Of a stretch of 64,000 bases of DNA, positions 1 through 7,996 are shown piece by piece. The position numbers and the translations under genes were made by a program. This DNA is from WHTK01 sp963711035 (GTDB lineage: Bacteria > Chloroflexota > Dehalococcoidia > DSTF01 > WHTK01): the NCBI GenBank assembly GCA_963711035.1, contig CAVQCN010000005.1:399616-463615 (forward strand). The letters are read 5' to 3'. The notes under the pieces were generated by a model. The model made no database searches and was not told where the DNA came from. It saw only the letters and a list, made by a program, of their open reading frames with translations. The stretch's first letter is position 1. The number at the start of each line of letters is the position of its first letter.

Positions 1-784
1 ATCGAGTCCGGGGACCTCGAGGAGGAAGGGGGCGTTCTGGAAGGAGCGGTGCGACATGATGCGCCGGAAGCCCTCGATGCCGATGTGGCCTTCGCCGATG
101 TTCTCGTGGCGGTCGCGGCCGCTGCCAAGCTCGACCTTCGAGTCGTTGGCGTGCACGGCGACGAGTTGCTCGACGCCGACCTCGTCCTCGAATTCGCTCA
201 TCGCCAGCTCCAGCCCTTCGGCAGACGCGAGAATCGTAGCCGGCCGCATAGCAGTGCTGCGTATCGAGGCAGACTTTGACGCGCTCGTCGCCCACTTCGC
301 GGATGATGCGGCCGAGGTCGGCGAAGCGGGAGCCGATGTTGCCACCCGCGCCGGCCGAGTTCTCGAGGATCAGCATGACGTCCGCCGGCGAGACGGCGAG
401 CACGTCCTGACAAGCCTTGCAGATCTGGTCGAAGACGGCGTCGAGTCCCTGGCCCTTATGGCTGCCGAGGTGGAAGATCACGCCCTTGATGCCGAGCTGA
501 CCGCAGCTGGCAAGGGCGGACTTGAGCGAGCTGGTGGAGCGCTGCAGGTGGGTCGCATCGTTAGTCGCCAGGTTGATCAGGTAGATGCCGTGGACGAACA
601 CCGGAATCGGGCACTGCTGCGCGGCGGCGTGGAAGCCCTCCGCAACGGCGTCGTCGATTTTGCTGCTGCGCCACTGTTGCGGCGGCGTCAGGAAGATCTG
701 GGCCGCTTCGGCGCCCATCGACTGGGCGCGCTCGAACGCGGTCGCAGGGCCGCCAGAGGTTGAAACGTGCGCGCCGATCAGCAA
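1..784 (-). CDS. nfo: Endonuclease IV (AP endonuclease), frameshifted, 3' end outside window
   Basis: This is a zinc-dependent AP endonuclease of base excision repair. The reading frame shows LIGAHVSTSGGPATAF at the N-terminus, then IFHLGSHKG, LENSAGAGG and CLDTQHCYAAGYD. After a one-base slip it continues with HANDSKVELGSGRDRHENIG and IGIEGF. All of these are family motifs, including the His and Asp metal ligands. The start chosen is TTG at 784, giving M-L-I-G-A-H-V, with GGGAGGGG six bases upstream. One extra base near 231-234 separates GYD from LASAEGLEL. The last residues run off the left edge. Identity is secure; whether the frameshift is biological or an assembly error cannot be told here. 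Confidence 0.88.
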   Translation of the reverse strand, partial: MLIGAHVSTSGGPATAFERAQSMGAEAAQIFLTPPQQWRSSKIDDAVAEGFHAAAQQCPIPVFVHGIYLINLATNDATHLQRSTSSLKSALASCGQLGIKGVIFHLGSHKGQGLDAVFDQICKACQDVLAVSPADVMLILENSAGAGGNIGSRFADLGRIIREVGDERVKVCLDTQHCYAAGYDSRVCRRAGAGDERIRGRGRRRATRRRARQRLEGRAWQRPRPPREHRRRPHRHRGLPAHHVAPLLPERPLPPRGPRTR

Positions 785-909
785 ACCAGACCCCTCCCGA
801 AAACGTCCTGAGCTGGGACCGAACCGTCCCTAGAGCAAGATACGGGCTCGTGATCGGGATGGCAAACCGGGAGGGCATCGAGGATGTGGGCGATCGGACA
901 GGATGAACT

Positions 910-1103
910 GTCATGCTGAGCAGAGCGAAGTATCTACCGGCTCATCACTCGGTACGAATCTCGATATCTCCGCGCGGACAACTTGGCGGAGCATCGTGAG
1001 AACGCGCTTGTCCACGAGACGACGCGGATCTCGGTCGCGCGAGCGTTGTCTCCGACGCAGCGTTGACTTGCCGGGAGATGCTTCGCCGGAGGCTCAGCAT
1101 GAC
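910..1103. repeat. MITE-like palindromic element, copy 1
   Basis: A left arm beginning GTCATGCTGAGC with GCGAAG downstream is matched by an inverted right arm (CCGGGAGATGCTTCGC ... GCTCAGCATGAC) about 140 bases away. The same architecture occurs at 8655-8842 and 19015-19206. It occupies the gap between the nfo start and the DUF4389 gene and holds no convincing gene. Confidence 0.7.
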
Positions 1104-1125
1104 AACGCTGCGCGTGCTTCGAGCC

Positions 1126-1785
1126 CTACTCCAGGCTGAAGGGCGGGAACTTGTCGTTCATCAGCAGCCCGAAGGCCTCGACGCGCAGGCTCCAGCGGAG
1201 GTAGCCGATGGCGAACTTGTAGAGGCCTTCCGGGTAGCCGCCCGTGAACAGGATGGCGAACCAGCCGATGATGGCCGTGATGCCCCAGGCGATGCCGATA
1301 AAGAACAGCACGATGAAGTGAGGGATCAGCAGGAAGATGCGAAAGCCGACAGAAACGCGGTCGCGGACGTCGAGGTATTCGCCCGGGGCAAAGGTTACAG
1401 CGTACTCGCCTTCGCCGAAGGGCGGGTACTCGTCGCGCAAGAGGGCCGTGTAGGCAATCGCCTTGCTGCGCCAGCGCAGGTAGAAGCTGGTGAAGTCCCA
1501 GAGGCCCTTGGGCTGCTTGCCGGTGAAGACGATGGCGAACCAGGAGATGACCGCGGTCACACCGGCGACCAGTCCCAGGACGCCGCCGGCGCCAAAACCA
1601 CTGAAACGAGCACCGCTGCCGCCACGAATGTAGCCGAATTCCGGCGTACCCAAGCCGGGCCCGCCGACCAGGATCAGATGCGGGATGGCGAGAATAATGC
1701 GGAAGGCACAGGTCAACCGGTTGCGTTCCGTCATCTGGGGCTCGACGTCGTAGGTGACAGGGTACGTCTCTGGCGATGAGTTCAT
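1126..1785 (-). CDS. DUF4389 membrane protein with two domain copies
   Basis: This 219-residue protein contains two tandem copies of the DUF4389 pattern. Copy one has RIILAIPHLILV, then a Gly-rich turn, a membrane segment (VAGVTAVISWFAIVFTGKQP) and FTSFYLRWRSKAIAY. Copy two repeats it as RIFLLIPHFIVLF, GITAIIGWFAILFTGGYPEG and FAIGYLRWSLRVEAF. Each copy ends in a D-(E/K)-(Y/F)-PPF motif. About four membrane segments are visible. The family has no established function. GGAGAAG lies just upstream of the ATG. It lies downstream of guaB3 on the same strand, but a terminator at 1831-1867 separates them, so it is probably transcribed on its own. Confidence 0.8.
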   Translation of the reverse strand: MNSSPETYPVTYDVEPQMTERNRLTCAFRIILAIPHLILVGGPGLGTPEFGYIRGGSGARFSGFGAGGVLGLVAGVTAVISWFAIVFTGKQPKGLWDFTSFYLRWRSKAIAYTALLRDEYPPFGEGEYAVTFAPGEYLDVRDRVSVGFRIFLLIPHFIVLFFIGIAWGITAIIGWFAILFTGGYPEGLYKFAIGYLRWSLRVEAFGLLMNDKFPPFSLE

Positions 1786-1830
1786 GATCTTCTCCGTCTG
1801 CTGGCCCCGACCAACGCGGAGAATACCACG

Positions 1831-1867
1831 AAAGAATACGCCCCGACTGCTTCGGGGCGTATTCTTT
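1831..1867 (-). terminator. Hairpin terminator after guaB3
   Basis: A perfect 16-base inverted repeat (AAAGAATACGCCCCGA and its complement) surrounds a five-base loop. On the minus strand it ends in TTCTTT. It lies 20 bases past the guaB3 stop and before the DUF4389 gene. Confidence 0.85.
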
Positions 1868-1886
1868 CACGTGTTGTTGATAGTGC

Positions 1887-3062
1887 TTAAGTGAGGCCTG
1901 CCAGCTGGTAGAACTTGCCCTCAGTCTTGATCGACGGGGCGATGATGACCTCGGCCTCCTGGAACTCGCGGATGTTGCGAGCGCCGCACATGCCCATCGC
2001 GGTGCGCAGGGCGCCGACCAGGTTCTCGGAGCCATCGTTACGAGAGGTGGGGCCAAAGAGGACGCGCTGCAGGTTGGTGCTCACGCCAACGGTGATGCGG
2101 GAGCCGCGCGGCAGCTCCGCGTGCGGCGTCGCCATGCCCCAGTGGTTGCCGAGGCCGGGCGCCTCTTCCGTCGCCGCGAAGATGGAGCCAAGCATGACGC
2201 CGTCGGCGCCGGAGGCGATCGCTTTGTTGAGGTCGCCGGACTTCTGGATGCCGCCGTCGGTGATGATCGGGACGTAGCGTCCGGTTTCGCGGTGGTAGTC
2301 GTCGCGGGCGGCGGCGCAGTTGATCGTCGCCGATACCTGCGGCACGCCTATGCCGAGGACCTCACGGCTGGTGCAGATGGCGCCGGGGCCGACGCCGACG
2401 AGGATGCCGGCGATGCCCGTGTCCATGAGCTCGCGGGTGGCCGAGTAGCCAACCGTGTTACCTACGACAACCGGGACGCCGATCTCGCGGCAGAGCTTCT
2501 CGAAGCGCAGGCCCTCGAGGCTGTTCGAGATGTGACGCGCCGTAGTCACGGTCGACTGGACGACGAAGATATCGAGGCCCGCATCAACGGCGAGGGGGGC
2601 GAACTTCTTGGCGTTGGCAGGCGTGCATGACACGGCGGCAACGACGCCTTCGGCCTTGATTCGCTCGACGCAGCGGCCGACGAGCTCAGGCTTGATGGGC
2701 TGCTCGTAGTAATGCTGCAGCAGCGCGGTCACCTTGCTCTTCGGCGCGGTGAGGATCTCCTGGAAGATCGAGGCGGTGTCTTCGTAGCGGGTGTGGATGC
2801 CCTCGAGGTTGAGGACAGCCAGGCCGCCGAGGCGGCCGATTTTGCCGGCGAATTCGGGGCTAGCCACTGCGTCGGTTGCCGCAGCGATGATCGGGATAGG
2901 AAAAACAAAGTCGCCCAAAGTGAGCGACACGTCTGTAAGTTCTGGATTGACCGTTACAGTTCCCGGGACGATGGCGACCTCATCAAACCCGTAGGCATGA
3001 CGCATAGCCTTGGCCGTCGCGGGGACTTCGGCTTCTGGTCTCCGTGTAGTTTCTATCGTCAT
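1887..3062 (-). CDS. guaB3: GuaB3-family IMP dehydrogenase-like protein
   Basis: This TIM-barrel protein of about 390 residues belongs to the IMPDH/GMP-reductase family. The catalytic loop GPGAICTSREVLGIGVPQ places the active Cys near residue 230, and IITDGGIQKSGDLNKAIASGAD with GVMLGS forms the phosphate-binding part. There is no CBS-domain insert, which is the mark of the GuaB3 class found in cyanobacteria, actinobacteria and Chloroflexota. The family forms or interconverts GMP/IMP-pathway nucleotides, but the reaction of this subclass is less certain than that of true GuaB. ATG at 3062 has GGGGGTGG five bases upstream; an in-frame GTG at 3071 is possible. A good promoter lies at 3089-3118, and rsmI is divergent. 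Confidence 0.85.
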   Translation of the reverse strand: MTIETTRRPEAEVPATAKAMRHAYGFDEVAIVPGTVTVNPELTDVSLTLGDFVFPIPIIAAATDAVASPEFAGKIGRLGGLAVLNLEGIHTRYEDTASIFQEILTAPKSKVTALLQHYYEQPIKPELVGRCVERIKAEGVVAAVSCTPANAKKFAPLAVDAGLDIFVVQSTVTTARHISNSLEGLRFEKLCREIGVPVVVGNTVGYSATRELMDTGIAGILVGVGPGAICTSREVLGIGVPQVSATINCAAARDDYHRETGRYVPIITDGGIQKSGDLNKAIASGADGVMLGSIFAATEEAPGLGNHWGMATPHAELPRGSRITVGVSTNLQRVLFGPTSRNDGSENLVGALRTAMGMCGARNIREFQEAEVIIAPSIKTEGKFYQLAGLT

Positions 3063-3088
3063 AGCGCCCACCCCCTGGATATTGAGAA

Positions 3089-3118
3089 AATATACCGAAC
3101 TCAGGTTCCCACCGTCAA
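3089..3118 (-). promoter_or_regulatory. Sigma-70-type promoter for guaB3
   Basis: Read on the minus strand, TTGACG is followed after 18 bases by TATATT. The -10 ends about 27 bases before the ATG at 3062. Both hexamers are close to consensus, and the position fits. Confidence 0.7.
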
Positions 3119-3162
3119 CGTCAGTATACGACGTTTGCTAAAAAGCTAATACAGGAAATCAT

Positions 3163-3996
3163 ATGGCAAGTCTCTTCGTGGTGGCGACACCGATCGGGAA
3201 CCTGGAAGACATCACCTTGCGCGCCCTGCGCATCCTGACAGAGGCGCCGCTGGTGCTGGCCGAGGACACACGCAGCGCCCGCGTCCTGCTCAACAAGCAC
3301 GGTATCCGAGCGTCCCTGCTCAGCTACAACGAGCACAACCATAAGCGCCGCCTACCCGAGATCCTGCGGCGCCTGGACGCCGGCGAAGACGTGGCGCTGA
3401 TCAGCGACGCCGGCACGCCTGCCATCTCCGACCCCGGCCTCGAGCTGGCGGCGGCAGTGCGGGCAGCCGGGCACGACGTGGTTCCGATCCCTGGGGCGTC
3501 GGCGCCGATCGCGGCGCTCTCGGCGGCGGGACTGCGCAGCGTCAGCTTCAGCTTCGCCGGCTTCCTGCCTCGCACCGTCGGGAAGCTGCGCAGCCTGCTG
3601 GAGGCGCAGAAGCCACGGACGGAAGCGCTCGTCGCCTTCGAGTCGCCGGAGCGACTGCGGGCGACGCTGACGGTGCTCTCCGAGGTGATGCCGGAGCGGC
3701 GCATCGCCGTTTGCCGCGAGCTGACCAAACTGCACGAGGAGGTCTTCGTGGGCACGCCGGCCGAGGCGCTGGACCACTTCACGGAGCCGCGCGGCGAGAT
3801 CGTCCTCATCGTCGAGGGCGCGGCGAGCGCAGCGCCGGCAGGCGCTACCTCGGGACCGAGCGCGGCGGAAGACGCTGCCGCGATGCGGCGTCTGGGCCTG
3901 ACCCGGCCGCAAGCGACGGCGCTCCTCACCTCACGTCACGGCATCAACCGCCGCGCCGCCTACGAGCTGTGGCTGGCGACTGAGCGAGAGGGGTGA
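3163..3996 (+). CDS. rsmI: 16S rRNA (cytidine-1402-2'-O)-methyltransferase
   Basis: RsmI uses S-adenosylmethionine to methylate the ribose of C1402 in the decoding centre of 16S rRNA. The 277-residue protein has the tetrapyrrole-methylase fold signatures. They are VATPIGNLEDITLRAL at residues 7-22, EDTRSARVLL near 35, SDAGTPAISDPG near 83, PIPGASAPIAALSAAGL and FAGFLPR. VFVGTPAEALDHF and RGEIVLIVEG follow, then a C-terminal Ala-rich tail with a short helical domain. The length is normal. AGGAAA lies seven bases before the ATG at 3163. It is divergent from guaB3, and no partner gene follows closely. Confidence 0.95.
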   Translation: MASLFVVATPIGNLEDITLRALRILTEAPLVLAEDTRSARVLLNKHGIRASLLSYNEHNHKRRLPEILRRLDAGEDVALISDAGTPAISDPGLELAAAVRAAGHDVVPIPGASAPIAALSAAGLRSVSFSFAGFLPRTVGKLRSLLEAQKPRTEALVAFESPERLRATLTVLSEVMPERRIAVCRELTKLHEEVFVGTPAEALDHFTEPRGEIVLIVEGAASAAPAGATSGPSAAEDAAAMRRLGLTRPQATALLTSRHGINRRAAYELWLATEREG

Positions 3997-4025
3997 TCAG
4001 GCGTTTCGGGACGCACGCAAAGCAT

Positions 4026-4475
4026 TCAGGTCCTATTCAACGGCTTGCGCCCCCGACCGCGATTGGGCCGCTGAGTTAACGCCGACCCTGCGCTGCCTTT
4101 CGCCGACCTCGCACTCCTGACATTCCGTCGGACAGAAGTCCTTTCACCCTCAACCGCGCTCAGTCTCTCAACTGCCTTCCGAAGTCGCTCCGTAGACTGA
4201 CGTATCTCGGCAATCGCAGCACCCTGCTCGACTTCTACGTCTCCAGCAGCTGCGGCAGCCGCAGCAGCGCGAAGGAAGTCGGAGAGCCGCATGCCATGGG
4301 CTTCCGCGTAGACAGAAAAACGCTCGTATTCCTCGGGTGAGAATCGCACCGACGTACTCACGGTCAGGTTCTTCGAGACACGCCCTTTCACCGGGACATA
4401 GCCTTCGAGCTCGCGCCCCTCAGCCAACTGCCGTTCGAGTTCTTCGACAATTTGTCGATCGTTGTCCTGCGTCAT
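4026..4475 (-). CDS. Ribbon-helix-helix antitoxin (BrnA-like)
   Basis: This 149-residue protein has a central segment TVSTSVRFSPEEYERFSVYAEAH followed by GMRLSDFLRAAA. That is the beta-strand plus two-helix pattern of a CopG/MetJ-type DNA-binding fold, around residues 38-75. A heptad-rich helix (QSTERLRKAVERLSAVEGE) and a basic, disordered tail follow. It starts seven bases after the stop of the toxin-like gene. The two genes together fit a type II toxin-antitoxin operon in which the antitoxin represses its own promoter; the 31-base palindrome at 4789-4819 is the likely operator. BrnA is the best family guess. The tail is longer than usual. Confidence 0.7.
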   Translation of the reverse strand: MTQDNDRQIVEELERQLAEGRELEGYVPVKGRVSKNLTVSTSVRFSPEEYERFSVYAEAHGMRLSDFLRAAAAAAAAGDVEVEQGAAIAEIRQSTERLRKAVERLSAVEGERTSVRRNVRSARSAKGSAGSALTQRPNRGRGRKPLNRT

Positions 4476-4482
4476 TCGTTCT

Positions 4483-4785
4483 CTACTCCTCGCCGTAAAG
4501 TCTTCGGCCTCGATTCGATCTCAACCAGTACGCCGTAATCAGCCGCCACAGGCCGGACTCTCTGTCCACCGGAGCGATAGCAATGACGAGGAAGCGGCCG
4601 CGTCGATTCGGCCCAAGAGCGGCGAACCGGGCATCTCGCTCACGATAGCTGACAAAGAAGCGCGGCCGGTGAGCGAGCACCTCCGTCACGTCCGCGGTGC
4701 TAACGCCTTTGCTGGCGATATAGGCGGCCTTCTCATCACCAATGTCGAGGCTAGTAATCTCAAGAGAGATTTCTTCTCGTTCCAC
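4483..4785 (-). CDS. BrnT-like toxin
   Basis: This protein of about 100 residues reads EITSLDIGDEKAAYIASKGV, then TADVTEVLAHRPRFFVSY, GRFLVIAIAPVD and GLWRLITAYWLRSNRGRRLY. This is the layout of BrnT/RelE-fold ribonuclease toxins, ending in a W-R-(I/V)-x-T-A strand and a basic R-R-L-Y. BrnT toxins cleave RNA and block translation. The GTG at 4785 is preferred because the upstream TTG at 4803 lies inside the palindromic operator. The toxin precedes the antitoxin, as in BrnTA. No catalytic residue can be assigned with certainty by eye. Confidence 0.7.
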   Translation of the reverse strand: MEREEISLEITSLDIGDEKAAYIASKGVSTADVTEVLAHRPRFFVSYRERDARFAALGPNRRGRFLVIAIAPVDRESGLWRLITAYWLRSNRGRRLYGEE

Positions 4786-4788
4786 GCG

Positions 4789-4819
4789 CCGATTGTAGTA
4801 CAAATTGTACTACAATCGG
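4789..4819. promoter_or_regulatory. Perfect 31-base palindrome, probable TA operator
   Basis: CCGATTGTAGTACAA and its exact complement flank a single central base. The palindrome ends three bases upstream of the GTG start of the toxin gene. It contains TACAAT hexamers that could act as -10 elements, so a bound ribbon-helix-helix dimer would block the promoter. Confidence 0.75.
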
Positions 4820-4843
4820 TCCCTCGTCGGCCCGGAAACAAAA

Positions 4844-4870
4844 GCCCCTCGAACCTGAGGTTCGAGGGGC
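4844..4870 (-). terminator. Terminator of the tRNA-Gln/tRNA-Glu unit
   Basis: GCCCCTCGAACC and its complement form a 12-bp stem with a three-base loop, followed on the minus strand by TTTTGTTT. It lies about 10 bases past the CCA end of tRNA-Glu. Confidence 0.85.
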
Positions 4871-4880
4871 GCTTATGTGA

Positions 4881-4956
4881 TGGTAGCGGTACGGGGATTC
4901 GAACCCCGGTTTGAGCCTTGAGAGGGCTCCGTCCTGGTCCCCTAGACGATACCGCC
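4881..4956 (-). tRNA. tRNA-Glu (anticodon CTC)
   Basis: A full cloverleaf is visible. The acceptor GGCGGTA pairs with TACCGCT (G-U at the first pair). The anticodon stem GAGCC/GGCTC holds loop CTCTCAA, and the T-loop is GGTTCGAATCC. CCA is encoded. It reads codon GAG. It shares a terminator with tRNA-Gln 15 bases upstream and lies close to gltX, which charges tRNA-Glu. Confidence 0.95.
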
Positions 4957-4971
4957 CCGGAGCACGCTTGT

Positions 4972-5045
4972 TGGCTGGGGAGGGAGGATTCGAACCCCCG
5001 CATACGGATCCAGAGTCCGCTGTCCTACCACTAGACGACTCCCCA
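4972..5045 (-). tRNA. tRNA-Gln (anticodon CTG)
   Basis: The acceptor TGGGGAG pairs with CTCCCCA, followed by G and an encoded CCA. Anticodon stem GCGGA/TCCGT holds loop CTCTGGA, so the tRNA reads CAG. The T-loop is GGTTCGAATCC. It is co-transcribed with tRNA-Glu. Confidence 0.95.
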
Positions 5046-5098
5046 ACGGGTGCCCAGAAATCCTACCATGCCGATTTTGCATCGAACAACGCGACCCG

Positions 5099-6430
5099 TC
5101 AGGGGCAGTAGCCGCCGTGCCCCAGGGTCGACCCAACGTACGCGAAGCGGTAGTCGGGCGTCCAGCCGACGTTGCTGGCCGCCTCCGGCAGGACGACATC
5201 CCACTGCATCGTCTGCAGGTTGAGTAACGCCCGCGGCCCGAACTCGCCGATGCCGAGGTGCCCGTCTGGTGTGATGCCATCGAGCCAGAAGCTGGCGTCG
5301 AGCTCCATGATCTGACCGGTCTGCATGTCGTAGACCTTGGTGTGACCGGCCGGCGAGGTGCAATACGACTCCGTCCAGGCGACGTAGCGGTCGCTGGCGA
5401 CGAGTGGCCAGTTCAGCGGGTCGTAGCGTACGGTGGCGATGAACTGCGCCTGGCCGGTGGCGACGTCGATGCGGAACAGGTTCGTGGTCGGGTTCAGATC
5501 GCCGGCAGCGGTATAGAGGTCCTGCGTCGAAAGGCCCGCCTGCGTGATCGCGTCCTCGCACCAGACGCGCTGGCCGTTGAGCGAGTCGCACTGGGGCGAC
5601 GTGGCCAGGATCAGCACGCCGGGACCGGCCGGGACGACGCGCAGCGCTCGGAACTGCTGCAGCAGGTCGCCGGTCTTGCCGTCGATGAGGGCCCAGTCCT
5701 CCTGGAGACGCGCCTTGCAAATGATCTGGGCCTCCGGATCCAGGTTGCCGCACTCGACGTCCTCGATGGAGCTGGGGTCCCGGCTGAGGCCGACGTACTG
5801 GCCGTCCGGAGTCGGATGTAGATGACGCTCGCCGCCGCGGGCCGCGTTGATTGCCAGCCAATCCACCGAGTCGGTGACCGGCGTCCGCTTGCCCGTCTTC
5901 AGGTCGAGGATGGTGTCGTCCTCGCCGAGGAATATGCGGTCGTTGTCGATGAAGCGGGCGAAGCCGGTGGCGTCCAGCTCGGTGCGCTTCTGCGTTGCCC
6001 AGTCGATGAGGATGACCTGGCCGGGACCGGAGCCGGCGTTGAGCGAGTAGATGAGCTTCGTCCCGTCCGGACTCATCGAGGGGTAGAAGCCGGGCTCGTA
6101 GCTGTACTCTTTGGCCTCCGCCGTGTCGAAGACGACCACGGTCTGGCGGTCCCAGGCAGCGTAGGTCGACGCGGGAATCGGCGGCACGTCGGCGATGTGG
6201 TCGACCTTGGTGTTGCCGGGCTCGGCAAAGAGGCCCGTGATGCCGGGGGCGTAGATGGGATCCTCCGGCTCAGGCGTCAGGGCGGGCGAAGCGATGGATG
6301 TGGTTCCGCCGGCCGGCACGGACGAGGCCGGTTGCGGCGTTTCGGTCGAGGAGCTCGCTCCGCCGCAGCCGGCGAGACCCGCAATCAGGACAATCAGCGC
6401 CAACCAGCGAATCGAGCCGCGAAGAATCAC
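5099..6430 (-). CDS. Secreted lipoprotein with a TolB/WD40-like propeller
   Basis: This 443-residue protein starts with a lipoprotein signal (IRWLALIVLIAGLAGCGG, lipobox LAGC) and a Ser/Thr/Pro linker. The body carries repeated blade-like stretches such as TVVVFDTAEAKEYSYEPG, YPSMSPDGTKLIYSLNAG, GQVILIDWATQKRTELDATG and LWLDGITPDGHLGIGE-type segments. These fit a six- or seven-bladed propeller that reports values in D-x-x-T-G/D-G turns. Four or more Cys residues in the second half may form disulfides. Its ligand is unknown. It uses a GTG start 12 bases after the gltX stop and is probably co-transcribed with gltX. Confidence 0.7.
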   Translation of the reverse strand: MILRGSIRWLALIVLIAGLAGCGGASSSTETPQPASSVPAGGTTSIASPALTPEPEDPIYAPGITGLFAEPGNTKVDHIADVPPIPASTYAAWDRQTVVVFDTAEAKEYSYEPGFYPSMSPDGTKLIYSLNAGSGPGQVILIDWATQKRTELDATGFARFIDNDRIFLGEDDTILDLKTGKRTPVTDSVDWLAINAARGGERHLHPTPDGQYVGLSRDPSSIEDVECGNLDPEAQIICKARLQEDWALIDGKTGDLLQQFRALRVVPAGPGVLILATSPQCDSLNGQRVWCEDAITQAGLSTQDLYTAAGDLNPTTNLFRIDVATGQAQFIATVRYDPLNWPLVASDRYVAWTESYCTSPAGHTKVYDMQTGQIMELDASFWLDGITPDGHLGIGEFGPRALLNLQTMQWDVVLPEAASNVGWTPDYRFAYVGSTLGHGGYCP

Positions 6431-6442
6431 CCGGACGCCCCG

Positions 6443-7933
6443 CTACAGGGCGTTGACGGCAGCCCTCAAGCGGTGAACGCAGCGCTCGCGGCCGACGATT
6501 TCCATGGTTTCGAAGAGGGGTGGCGCTACGCTGCGCCCGGTGACGGCAACGCGCATCAGCATGAACAGGTCGCGGGGCTTGGCGCCCTCCTGCTCGGCGA
6601 GGGCGCGATAGACGGCCTCCAGCGGCTCGTGGCTGAAGTCTTCAGTCTGCTCGGCGGTGACCAGCGCCTGGGAGAGCAGCTGCACTGCCCGCGTCCGGTC
6701 GTTGGCGAACGTCTTGCCCAGCAGCTCGTCGGCGACGATCTCGACGCCATCGGGCAGGAAGAAGAACTCGATCATGTCGCGCGCTTCCGGCAGCAGCTTG
6801 ACGCGCTCCTGCACCAGCGGCGCGATGCGCCCCAGGTACTCGATGTCGATGGGGCGCTGGATGTGGTCGGGCAGGCCGCCCTCGGCGTGCGGCTGCTCCA
6901 GGCGGTCGCGAAGCAGCTCGGTGAACTGCTCGACGGGCATGGAGCGCATGTAGACGCTGTTCATCCAGTTGAGCTTCTCGATATCGAAGACGGCCGGGCT
7001 CTTGAGCAGGCGGCCGAGCGAGAAGTGATGGACGAACTCGTTGCGGGAGATGATCTCGGTCTTGTCGTCCAGGGACCAACCGAGCAGGCCGAGGAAGTTG
7101 AAGACGGCGTCCGGCAGGTAGCCCGTGTCGCGATACTCGAGGACCGACTGGGCGCCGTGGCGCTTGGAGAGCTTGGCGTGGTCCGGGCCCAGGATGACGG
7201 CGGTGTGGACGAAGACGGGCAGATCGAAGCCCAGCGCCTGAAAGAGCTGCTTGTGGCGCGGCGCCGACGAGAGCCACTCCTCGCCGCGGATGACGTGGCT
7301 GATTTCCATCGTGTGGTCGTCGACTGCCTGGGCCAGGTGGTAGGTCGGGAAGCCATCCGACTTAAGGATGACGAAGTCATCGAGCAGGGCGTTCTTGAAG
7401 GTGACCTCGCCGCGCAGCAGGTCCTGTACGACGGTCTCGCCTTCCCGCGGCATGGCGAAGCGCACGACGGGCGGCGCGTCGCCCGCCTCCTTCATGGCCT
7501 CGGCGCGACCTTCCTCGGTGCGGCAGCGGCCATCGTAGCCAGGCGGCAGCTTCATCTCACGCTGACGAGCCCGCAGGGCGTCGAGGCGCTCCTCGGAGCA
7601 GAAGCAGTGGTAGGCAGCGCCGCTCTCGAGGAGGCGCGTGGCGGCCTCGTGATACAGCGCCAGGCGCTGCGACTGCATATACGGGCCGTAATCGCCGCCG
7701 ACGTCGGGCCCTTCATCCCAGTCGAGGCCGAGCCAGCGCAGCGCGTCGATCTGCGACTGCACCGACGTGGAGACGAAGCGGCTACGGTCGGTGTCCTCGA
7801 TGCGCAGGATGAAAGCGCCGCCGGTGCTACGCGCCAGCAGCCAGTCGAACAGGGCCGTGCGGATGCCACCAACGTGCGGCTCTCCGGTAGGACTGGGGGC
7901 GTAGCGAACTCGAACCGGCCTCTCCTGATTCAT
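6443..7933 (-). CDS. gltX: Glutamyl-tRNA synthetase
   Basis: A class I aminoacyl-tRNA synthetase that charges tRNA-Glu. Residues 9-21 read RYAPSPTGEPHVG, the HIGH-type ATP-binding signature. They are followed by GGIRTALFDWLLA and RIEDTDRSRF. The KMSKS-type loop is KLSKRHGAQ near residue 252. GLLGWSLDD, FDIEKLNWMN and a C-terminal helical anticodon-binding domain complete the 496 residues. This is the normal length of a single-copy GltX. A CxC...C zinc site at residues 105-125 is only partly present (CFCSEERLDAL). The tRNA-Glu gene it serves lies 1.5 kb downstream on the same strand. Confidence 0.97.
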   Translation of the reverse strand: MNQERPVRVRYAPSPTGEPHVGGIRTALFDWLLARSTGGAFILRIEDTDRSRFVSTSVQSQIDALRWLGLDWDEGPDVGGDYGPYMQSQRLALYHEAATRLLESGAAYHCFCSEERLDALRARQREMKLPPGYDGRCRTEEGRAEAMKEAGDAPPVVRFAMPREGETVVQDLLRGEVTFKNALLDDFVILKSDGFPTYHLAQAVDDHTMEISHVIRGEEWLSSAPRHKQLFQALGFDLPVFVHTAVILGPDHAKLSKRHGAQSVLEYRDTGYLPDAVFNFLGLLGWSLDDKTEIISRNEFVHHFSLGRLLKSPAVFDIEKLNWMNSVYMRSMPVEQFTELLRDRLEQPHAEGGLPDHIQRPIDIEYLGRIAPLVQERVKLLPEARDMIEFFFLPDGVEIVADELLGKTFANDRTRAVQLLSQALVTAEQTEDFSHEPLEAVYRALAEQEGAKPRDLFMLMRVAVTGRSVAPPLFETMEIVGRERCVHRLRAAVNAL

Positions 7934-7996
7934 AGAGGCATCTTACCAGCGGGCCCGAAGTAGCAAAAAGGGCGCGTCAGGCATACACTGCCCTGC

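Noticed and set aside
5822..7963. A 713-codon open frame on the plus strand
   Set aside because: It runs antisense to gltX and its lipoprotein neighbour. Its product is Arg/Ala/Asp-rich with no family content, as expected for the shadow of GC-rich genes.
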